Of a stretch of 18,293 nt of DNA, positions 11,046 to 18,293 are shown piece after piece (the stretch's first letter is position 1; every line of letters starts with the position of its first letter). This DNA comes from Podochytrium sp. JEL0797 (taxonomy: Eukaryota > Chytridiomycota > Chytridiomycetes > Chytridiales > Chytriomycetaceae): contig JADGJG010000492.1 of NCBI GenBank assembly GCA_027596195.1, positions 1-18,293 on the forward strand, written 5' to 3'. The notes below the pieces were generated by a model. The model searched no databases. It was not told where the DNA came from and saw only the letters and a program-made list of their open reading frames with translations. Made by a program: the position numbers and the translations under genes.

Positions 11046-11085
11046 AAAAAAAGTCTTGGAAAGTCAAAATAAAAAACCCTTCGAA
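11041..11085 (+). terminator. AATAAA overlapping the SPCS2 stop, then a 40-bp spacer to DYNC2I1
   Basis: AATAAA at 11041-11046 contains the SPCS2 stop codon and continues into a run of A. The spacer to the next ATG (11086) is 40 bp and A-rich. It must serve as both the SPCS2 3' end and the DYNC2I1 5' end. The corresponding place in unit 2 is 14946-14990, with one base changed in the spacer. Confidence 0.4.
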
Positions 11086-13900
11086 ATGAACGGCGCCGAC
11101 AAAGACGCGTGGCTGGAAGCGCAGTTCACATCAAAGCAGCAGAAGGATCAGAAGACCCAAAACGCTCGCGCACCGCAAGCGCAACCAAAATCCCTTGCGG
11201 TCGATGCCGCCTTTTCAACACCGAAAACCAAAACAGCTGTCAAAATCCCCACCGGCAAAACAAGCGCAGAAAAGGCCCTTAAGCCCAGCAGCGCACAAAA
11301 TCGATCCAGAGGACAAAGTTTGTGCTTGTTGTTTTCTTGATATCATCGCGTGCTCACCAAAATTCATTTAGCGCCGGACCCCTATGGCGACGACTTTGAA
11401 AATTACGATGAGGATTTCGAGTCCTTTGAAGACCAGCACCAAAACATTGACCCACCTCGCCACGTATCCGAAGTTCACCGAGCCCTCTACGCCGAAAACG
11501 AACGCATCTCAAGCGCCACAGCCACGCGAATTTCAGAATCTCCAGCATCCCCTAAATTGACGAAACTCTCCGAACGCGAGCACGAAACCCAAAACGAGAG
11601 ACCAAAATCGAACCACATTCAAGTCTCGAATTCCTCGTACATTTCGCAAAAAATCATGCGCCGCGCGAGGGACCTCAAAGAAATGATTCAATTGGACGTG
11701 GCCATCTTTGATGTATTCGAAATGGCTCCTTTGAATGAATATGAACAATATATTCGCGATTTCGGGGCTTCGAATACGGCTCAAGTGAGGAATTTGTTGC
11801 GAAACCCTGCTGACTAGTGTTTGAACAACAACTTTCCAGGTTTCCACTCAATGGAACGAGGAAAGCACAACCACAGAAGTACAAACAGATGACTGGTGTG
11901 TGCAAGACAAATGGACTCAAGCACCGCCAGAGGAGCTCAGAGATGCGGGTGACGGACGGCCGCCCGATTCCATGGCTGCTGAACAGCTCACGTTTGATCG
12001 ACTCGAAAAGAAGAATATTGCCTTACAGCAGAGAAAAATGAACTCTGCAACATCAATGGACTCTCTGGGTCTGTTAAGATTTGTGAGGCATGTTGGACCA
12101 GTGAGTTTCTTCGATATGACTGATTTTTCTGAATCTAAAAGGCCATTTTGGAAAAGGTGGTGGACGTTCTTCTCGAGGAAAACACACTTGGACAAGCGGG
12201 TTACTGCGAAGTGAATGAAACCTCAAATATCCGAATCAGTCATGGAATGCTGAGTTTGAATTTGCCTCGCGTGTTTGGAAGTACGTTGTATCCCACAACC
12301 ACTCCATTTTCTGACCATTTAATTCAACAGAAAGAAGCGTGCATCATATTTTATACTCGGAGTTGGATTATAGAACTTTGGTTGCGGTGTGGGGGCTTCC
12401 TGACGAAAAAGATTCACACCTCGATCACAAAGGAATTATTGCAATCTATCGGATAACGGATTCAACTAGTCCTCAGCAGTATGATTCTTTATACAATGAA
12501 TCGTGTCTTCAGTCTCACTAACGTGTTGCAAATTCAGCATTCTACTCTGCGATTCCGAAATCACATTTTGCACCCTCCTCCCTCCCGCTCCCCACCTAGT
12601 CATCGCCGGAACGTCCGACGGCGGAATCAGCATCTGGGATCTTCGCGACTCAGACACACCTAACGTATTTCCAAATCTTGATTCGTTGAATCTCGTTTAC
12701 AAACTCCCGTCGTATTCCGTGGATGGCGTTTTCGGGCTCTCGGATCAAGCACACTGCAGCCCAATCGTGTCCATATTTTACTTGCCGGCGAAATCTCAGA
12801 GTGATGAGGAGGAATCGAGTGATTTCAACGAGGTCAAGAGCTTTCAAATTGCTTCGTTGGATTCAAGTGGACATGTGCAGTTTTGGGTGAGTCCGTTTCC
12901 AACTATTTTGGCGTACCTCCACACTAAACTCCACTGCAGAATATTGATGATATCTCAGAGATGGAATCGGAAAAGTATTTTGAAACGGATTACGGGCTTG
13001 CATGTGGGAGTAAAGTGCGAGTAGTTCGTGGTGGAGGTTTCGACTTGGACTCGAGGTTTGAAATTTCACACCCCGTTACAGTTAATCAAGCCATACACAC
13101 AGCCCAGAAGAATTAAAATGCATCGGCGTCAAAACAGCCGTCAAACACCCCATCCACACCGACAAGTTCCTCCTCGGAACCGACACAGGCCACCTCCTCC
13201 ACGAATCCCGATTCCGCAACACCTGCTTCCCCCAAGAATACACCCTCACAAACTCCCCCCTCCTGACTCCCGTGGATTCCATCAACAGCATCCACTTCAA
13301 CCCACACAGCCCGTTCGTGTTTCTTGCCGCCTACGAAAGTGGAGCCATCGCGTTGTTTTACAACACCCAATCTACACCTCTCATGACGTGGAAACTTTCC
13401 GATAGCGTTGCAGCAAGGGAAGTGCTCTGGTCCACACACAGACCGAGCGTGTTCTACGTCCTCGACTCAAAAAGCGTCCTCCACGTCTGGGACACTCTCG
13501 AATCAGAAACAACCCCCACCTACATAATCAACCTAGGAGTCAGCCACGGTCCAAGTGGAACCAAGCGACGCGCTGTAACCATCGCCCAAAGCCCCGCATT
13601 GACAGCCGCGCAGGGGTCAACCGCGGGAATGGGGTCAACAGCAAGTCTGGCGAGCTCAGCGAATCGGAATGCGAGTCTCACGATCGCGTATGGGAACGGG
13701 GATGTGGACACGCATTTTTTGAATGAGGAGTTGGTGGAGCAGATGGTGGATGAGGTGGTTCAGTTTGAGACGTGGGTGTTGGGGATGTTTTCGAAAACAA
13801 AATAGATGTATCAATTGTTTCTCGTTGGTTTCCTCGCAGGTGGGTGGAATTCGAACAGATCTCGGCTTGGGCGTTGGCCAAAAAATACTCCCCCATTTGA
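11086..13900 (+). CDS. DYNC2I1: Dynein-2 intermediate chain (DYNC2I1/WDR60-like), copy 1
   Basis: WD-repeat intermediate chain of the dynein-2 motor that drives retrograde intraflagellar transport in cilia and flagella. Exons: 11086-11317, 11372-11784, 11840-12100, 12142-12280, 12331-12478, 12538-12886, 12940-13055, 13103-13771, 13840-13900; 795 residues, phases consistent. Family marks are the acidic aromatic stretch at about 84-98 (DDFENYDEDF), the LNEYEQYIRDFG block, VQTDDWCVQDKWTQ, and C-terminal WD-type blades such as LVIAGTSDGGISIWDLRD, SINSIHFNPHSPFVFLA and VLHVWDTL. Human WDR60 is longer (about 1066 residues), mainly in the N-terminal half. The last intron (13772-13839) is inferred from a strong GTGGGT donor and a pyrimidine-rich acceptor; without it the frame stops at 13805 with a different 12-residue tail. 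The ATG is 40 bp after SPCS2, and the next gene begins 5 bp after the spliced stop. Confidence 0.82.
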
Positions 13901-13905
13901 ACAAG

Positions 13906-14403
13906 ATGGCTTCACGATTGCGAAGCTATGGCGTTTGGGCAACACAAGGTCTCTGCGTGACTCTCCTCATCCAAAAGTATCTTGGCGACATCACCATGGT
14001 GAGCGATCCCAGCGAATGATCCAACTGCGGGATTCACACTCTTCTCAACAGTGCAGCGGACCCTCGATGCTCCCCACCTTCAATCCGATCGGAGATATTG
14101 TCTTGCTCGAGTTTATCACTTGGAGATGGAAGCGACAAGTATCCCTCGGAGATGTGGTCGTTGCAAACTCGCCGTTGCATTTGAACCGAGTCGTCTGCAA
14201 ACGAGTTCTGGGTCTGGTGCGTGTTCTCTTGGACTGATCACCGCAACTGATCCTCAAATCAGCCCGGAGACACTATAATCAAGGACCCTTCAGTCAGCAA
14301 CGAGACGATTGTGGTTTGTAGTTTCTCTCGGGGAGAAACGGATGGAATCTGATCGCTCGCTTTGAAACAGATCCCGCCAGGCCATGTGTGGCCACGGATT
14401 TAA
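13906..14403 (+). CDS. IMP1: Mitochondrial inner membrane peptidase subunit 1 (IMP1), 3'-truncated chimera
   Basis: Type I signal-peptidase-like serine protease of the mitochondrial inner membrane. Exons: 13906-13998, 14052-14216, 14263-14313, 14371-14403; 113 residues versus roughly 165-190 for the family. Visible are a short N-terminal hydrophobic segment, the catalytic Ser36 in SGPSMLPT, the box with GDVVVANSP, the catalytic Lys81 in CKRVLG, then PGDTI and the start of the next conserved box, IPPGHVW. Normally that is followed by a GDN...S-D motif and a C-terminal strand region. Here, directly after Trp, the sequence switches to SPCS2 exon 3 in another frame and stops after three codons (TAA 14401-14403). 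The catalytic dyad is therefore present, but the conserved C-terminal box is lost and activity is doubtful. The ATG lies only 5 bp after the spliced DYNC2I1 stop. Confidence 0.85.
14388..14400. other. Duplication breakpoint IMP1 / SPCS2
   Basis: Left of about 14393 the sequence is IMP1 exon 4; right of it the sequence matches SPCS2 exon 3 from 10488. The bases common to the SPCS2 copies begin at CACGG. The true IMP1 continuation is not in the window, so the amount of microhomology cannot be fixed. No transposon end, target-site repeat, poly-A run or filler is seen. Confidence 0.9.
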
Positions 14404-14950
14404 AATTGCTTCTCGGTTTCACTTCCTGCTTCTTTGCGATTGGCGGCGCGTTGTACGGACACTTTAACGATTTCCAGGAGAGCAAGTTGATTGTGCTGGT
14501 TTGCGTTGTGGTGTGAGTTGTGGCCGTGGGAGGGGGGATCTGAATTCGTAACCGCCGAAACACTTATTTACACGCCGTTGCGCACTTGGCTAGATACTCG
14601 ATTCTGAACGGAGCAATGCTCGGATACGGCATGTTTATTGAAAAGGATGTGGTCTTTGTTGGAACGCGCAAGGATCCGATTATTCGCACCGTGAGTGGAC
14701 ACAACCCCCTTTTCTCCCGCGCACTCATGATTTCGTCTCAAAGGACCCGATCGAGAAAGTCATCGTGAACGCCAAATGCAAAAAGGCCACAGCAGAATAC
14801 ACAGTCACAGTCCACGTCACTGGGAAAAAGGAACTCAAAAACACAATGACGAAATCGTTTGGCGCGTGGTTTGATGAGGATGGAGAACTGGTGGCGGAAA
14901 ACCTTGCCGGTGACATCTCAAGTCTAATGGTTGACAAAAAGTCGCAATAA
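14393..14950 (+). pseudogene. SPCS2: 5'-truncated SPCS2, copy 2
   Basis: Retains the second part of exon 3 (14393-14512), exon 4 (14594-14690) and exon 5 (14744-14950). The start codon, exons 1-2 and the start of exon 3 are missing; the upstream sequence is IMP1 in a different frame that ends in TAA, so no full-length SPCS2 can be made. Both membrane segments are still encoded. Against copy 1 I count 13 substitutions in about 424 coding bases. Only the last two, in one codon, change a residue (Leu to Met near the C-terminus). This is not the pattern of a long-dead fragment and suggests that the truncation is younger than the divergence. The first in-frame ATG lies in exon 4, inside the second membrane segment. 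Confidence 0.88.
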
Positions 14951-14990
14951 AAAAAAAGTCTTGGAAAGTCAAAACAAAAAACCCTTCGAA

Positions 14991-17801
14991 ATGAACGGCG
15001 CCGACAAAGACGCGTGGCTCGAAGCGCAGTTCACATCAAAGCAGCAGAAGGATCAGAAGACCCAAAACTCTCGCGCCCCGCAAGCGCAACCAAAGTCCCT
15101 TGCGGTCGATGCCGCCTTTTCAACAACGAAAACCAAAACAGCTGTCAAAATCCCGACCGGCAAAACAAACGCAGAGAAGGCACTGCAGCCCAGCAGCTCA
15201 CAGAATCGATCCAGAGGACAAAGTTTAGACTTGTTGTTTCCTTGATATCATCGCGTGCTCACCAAAATCCATTTAGCGCCCGATCCCTATGGCGACGACT
15301 TTGAAAATTATGACGAGGATTTCGAGTCCTTTGAAGACCATCACCAAAACATTGACCCACCTCGACACGTATCCGAAGTCCACCGAGCCCTCTACGCCGA
15401 AAACGAACGCGTCTCAAGCGCCACAGCGACCCGAATTTCGGAATCTCCAGCATCCCCTAAATTGACGAAACTCTCCGAACGCGAGCACGAAACCCAAAAC
15501 GAGAGACCGAAATCAAACCACATTCAAGTCTCGAATTCCTCGTACATTTCGCAAAAAATCATGCGACGCGCGAGGGACCTCAAAGAAATGATTCAATTGG
15601 ACGTGGCCATCTTTGACGTATTCGAAATGGCTCCTTTGAATGAATATGAGCAATATATTCGCGATTTCGGGGCTTCGAATACGGCTCAAGTGAGGAATTT
15701 TTGCAAACTCTATGCAGCGGTGATTGAACAACTTTCCAGGTTTCCACTCAATGGAACGAGGAAAGCACAACCACAGAAGTACAAACAGATGACTGGTGTG
15801 TGCAAGACAAATGGACTCAAGCACCGCCAGAGGAGCTCAGAGATGCGGGTGACGGACGGCCGCCCGATTCCATGGCTGCTGAACAGCTCACGTTTGATCG
15901 ACTCGAGAAGAAGAGCATTGCCTTACAACAGAGAAAAATGAACTCGGCAACATCAATGGACTCGCTTGGTCTGTTGAGATTTGTGCGGCATGTTGGACCA
16001 GTGAGTTTCCTCGGGAGGACTGATATTCTTTGAATTTAAACGGCATTTTTGAAAAGGTGGTGGACGTTCTTCTCGAGGAAAACACACTTGGACAAGCGGG
16101 TTACTGCGAAGTGAATGAAACCTCAAATATCCGAATCAGTCATGGAATGCTGAGTTTGAATTTGCCGAGCGTGTTTGGAAGTAAGTTGTATCCCACAACC
16201 ACTCCTTTTTCTGACCATTTAATTCAACAGAAAGAAGCGTGCATCATATTTTATACTCCGAGTTGGACTATAGAACTTTGGTCGCGGTTTGGGGGCTTCC
16301 TGACGAAAAAGATTCTCACCTCGACCATAAAGGGATTATTGCAATCTATCGGATAACGGATTCAACTAGTCCTCAGCAGTATGATTCTTTATACAATGAA
16401 TCGTGTCTTCAGTCTCACTAACGTGTTGCAAATTCAGCATTCTCCTCTGCGATTCCGAAATCACATTTTGCACCCTCCTCCCTCCCGCTCCCCACCTAGT
16501 CATCGCCGGAACGTCCGACGGCGGAATCAGCATCTGGGATCTTCGCGACTCAGAAACACCCAAAGCGTTTCCCAGTCTCGACTCATTGAATCTCGTTTAC
16601 AAACTCCCATCGTATTCCGTGGACGGCGTTTTCGGGCTCTCGGATCAAGCACACTGCAGCCCAATCGTGTCCATATTTTACTTGCCGGCGAAATCTCAGA
16701 GTGATGAGGAGGAATCTAGTGATTTTAACGAGGTCAAGAGCTTTCAAATTGCTTCGTTGGATTCAAGTGGACGTGTGCAGTTTTGGGTGAGTCTGTTTCC
16801 AACTATTTTGGCGCACCTCCACACTAAACTCCACTGCAGAATATTGATGATATCTCAGAGATGGAATCGGAAAAGTATTTTGAAACGGATTACGGGCTTG
16901 CATGTGGGAGCAAAGTGCGAGTAGTTCGCGGTGGAGGTTTCGACTTGGACTCGAGGTTTGAAATTTCACGCACCCGTTACAGTTAATCAAGCCATACACA
17001 CAGCCCAGAAGAATTAAAATGCATCGGCGTCAAAACGGCCGTCAAACACCCCATCCACACTGACAAGTTCCTCCTCGGAACAGACACTGGCCACCTCCTC
17101 CACGAATCCCGATTCCGCAACACCTGCTTCCCCCAAGAATACACTCTCTCAAACTCCCCCCTCCCGACCCCGGTGGACTCGATCAACAGCATCCACTTCA
17201 ACCCACACAGCCCGTTCGTGTTTCTCGCAAGCTACGAAAGCGGAACCATCGCGTTGTTTTACAACACCCAATCTACACCGCTCATGACGTGGAAACTCGC
17301 CGATAGCGTTGCAGCAAGGGAAGTGCTCTGGTCCACACACAGACCGAGCGTGTTCTACGTCCTCGACTCAAAAAGCGTCCTCCACGTCTGGGACACTCTC
17401 GAATCAGAAACAACCCCGACCTACATTATAAACCTAGGAGTAATCCACGGTCCAAGTGGAACCAAGCGACGCGCTGTTACCATCGCCCAAAGCCCCGCAT
17501 TGACATCCGCGCAGGGGTCAACCGCGGGAATGGGGTCAACAGCAAGTCTGGCGAGCTCAGCGAATCGGAATGCGAGTCTCACGATCGCGTATGGGAACGG
17601 GGATGTGGACACGCATTTTTTGAATGAGGAGTTGGTGGAGCAGATGGTGGATGAGGTTGTTCAGTTTGAGACGTGGGTGTTGGGGATGTTTTCGAAAACA
17701 AAATAGACGTATCAATTGTTTCTCGTTGGTTTCCTCGCAGGTGGGTGGAATTCGAACAGATCTCGGCTTGGGCGTTGGCCAAAAAATACTCCCCCATTTG
17801 A
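14991..17801 (+). CDS. DYNC2I1: Dynein-2 intermediate chain (DYNC2I1/WDR60-like), copy 2, with a damaged splice site
   Basis: Same gene model as copy 1: exons 14991-15222, 15277-15689, 15740-16000, 16057-16180, 16231-16378, 16438-16786, 16840-16955, 17004-17672, 17741-17801. No frameshift or stop is seen in the exons. Exon 2 differs from copy 1 at about 16 of 413 bases, with only two residue changes (Gln to His, Ile to Val). The acceptor of intron 3, AG in copy 1 (12140-12141), is AC here (16040-16041). The next AG in the right phase is at 16055-16056, which would remove five residues and give 790. Retaining the intron leads to a stop after ten codons. Intron 2 is 50 bp instead of 55 and its middle is hardly alignable. 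Whether it is expressed depends on the truncated SPCS2 in front of it, although its own 40-bp spacer is kept. Confidence 0.78.
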
Positions 17802-17806
17802 ACAAG

Positions 17807-18293
17807 ATGGCTTCACGATTGCGAAGCTATGGCGTTTGGGCAACACAAGGTCTCTGCGTGACTCTCCTCATCCAAAAGTATCTTGGCGACATCACCATGG
17901 TGAGCGATCCCAGCGAATGATCCAACTGCGGGATTCACACTCTTCTCAACAGTGCAGCGGACCCTCGATGCTCCCCACCTTCAATCCGATCGGAGATATT
18001 GTCTTGCTCGAGTTTATCACTTGGAGATGGAAGCGACAAGTATCCCTCGGAGATGTGGTCGTTGCAAACTCGCCGTTGCATTTGAACCGAGTCGTCTGCA
18101 AACGAGTTCTGGGTCTGGTGCGTGTTCTCTTGGACTGATCACCGCAACTGATCCTCAAATCAGCCCGGAGACACTATAATCAAGGACCCTTCAGTCAGCA
18201 ACGAGACGATTGTGGTTTGTAGTTTCTCTCGGGGAGAAACGGATGGAATCTGATCGCTCGCTTTGAAACAGATCCCGCCAGGCCATGTGTGGC
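17807..18293 (+). CDS. IMP1: IMP1 copy 2, cut by the window end
   Basis: Identical to the copy at 13906 through the whole shared length: exons 17807-17899, 17953-18117, 18164-18214 and 18272-18293 (partial). It encodes the same hydrophobic N-terminus, catalytic Ser36 and Lys81, and ends in the GHVW codons plus one base. Whether this copy continues into an intact C-terminal part with the GDN motif, or into another SPCS2 junction, cannot be seen. A complete IMP1 is expected somewhere downstream if the peptidase is functional in this organism. Confidence 0.82.

Larger units (their letters stand above)
10488..14392 (+). repeat. Tandem duplication, unit 1 (about 3.9 kb)
   Basis: The sequence from 10488 recurs from 14393 in direct orientation, offset 3905 bp at the left and 3900-3901 bp further right (a 5-bp difference in DYNC2I1 intron 2, a 1-bp difference in intron 7). 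The unit runs from the middle of SPCS2 exon 3, through complete DYNC2I1, to the fourth exon of IMP1. Introns are kept, so it is a DNA-level duplication. Divergence is uneven: about 3-4 percent in several exons, much higher in some introns, and zero in the last 585 bp. Confidence 0.97.
14393..18293 (+). repeat. Tandem duplication, unit 2
   Basis: Second direct copy of the 10488-14392 unit, immediately adjacent. It carries the 3' part of SPCS2, DYNC2I1 copy 2 and truncated IMP1. By offset, base 18293 corresponds to 14392, the last base before the breakpoint, so the window stops exactly where either a third unit or the normal rest of IMP1 would begin. Confidence 0.97.

Noticed and set aside
15255..15941. 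Continuous 228-codon frame through DYNC2I1 copy 2 intron 2
   Set aside because: The 50-bp intron happens to lack stops in this frame, but reading through it shifts the next exon out of the conserved VQTDDWCVQDKWTQ frame. Copy 1 has a stop at the corresponding place.
10488..18293. Retrotransposition or a mobile element as the cause of the duplication
   Set aside because: All introns are present in both copies, and there is no transposase, terminal repeat, poly-A tail or target-site duplication at the junction.
1..18293. A new defence, toxin or biosynthetic gene system
   Set aside because: Every substantial coding region matches a conserved eukaryotic housekeeping or flagellar family; no unexplained cluster remains.
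14393..18293. Unit 2 explained simply as the alternative allele placed in line by the assembler
   Set aside because: Not excluded, but not accepted as the sole reading: a plain allele join would not by itself create an in-gene IMP1-to-SPCS2 junction. Read evidence is needed, so it stands as the main alternative.

Overview
This is a gene-dense eukaryotic nuclear window, most likely from a zoosporic (flagellated, early-diverging) fungus such as a chytrid. The sequence supports this in four ways: short spliceosomal introns (about 40-110 bp, one of 163 bp); intergenic gaps of only 5-90 bp; a fungal-type cystathionine gamma-synthase with a long N-terminal extension, plus an Mss4-like kinase; and a dynein-2 (intraflagellar transport) intermediate chain, a gene that non-flagellated fungi lack. 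The lineage is an inference. No rRNA, tRNA, transposon or prokaryotic gene was recognised.

Left part (1-10.1 kb), single-copy housekeeping genes. On the minus strand are a complete 14-exon SF3B3/RSE1 (U2 snRNP SF3b subunit, 1211 aa) and, just upstream of it, a 3-exon NDUFAF6-like gene (complex I assembly, squalene/phytoene-synthase fold). NDUFAF6 is head to head, 36 bp apart, with a 6-exon plus-strand phosphatidylinositol-4-phosphate 5-kinase. That kinase converges with a 6-exon minus-strand cystathionine gamma-synthase. The synthase is in turn head to head, 56 bp apart, with SPCS2 (signal peptidase complex subunit 2).

Right part (10.1-18.3 kb), a tandem duplication. A unit of about 3.9 kb (10488-14392) holds the 3' part of SPCS2, a complete dynein-2 intermediate chain gene (DYNC2I1/WDR60-like) and the 5' part of an inner-membrane peptidase gene (IMP1). 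It is followed directly by a second, diverged copy (14393-18293). At the junction IMP1 is cut after its Gly-His-Val-Trp motif and joined to the middle of SPCS2 exon 3, giving a chimeric truncated IMP1 and a 5'-less SPCS2. The window ends one base before the point where a third unit would start. Exon differences between the copies are mostly synonymous and some introns are strongly diverged, yet the last 585 bp of the units are identical. Copy 2 of DYNC2I1 has lost a splice acceptor. The duplication is either a real unequal exchange between diverged homologues or an assembly join of haplotypes.

The genes serve unrelated processes (splicing, complex I assembly, phosphoinositide signalling, methionine biosynthesis, ER and mitochondrial protein processing, flagellar transport). 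I see no functional cluster and no new defence or mobile system. The unusual content is the duplicated block and its junction. Exon boundaries were derived by hand from reading frame, GT/AG sites and remembered family alignments.
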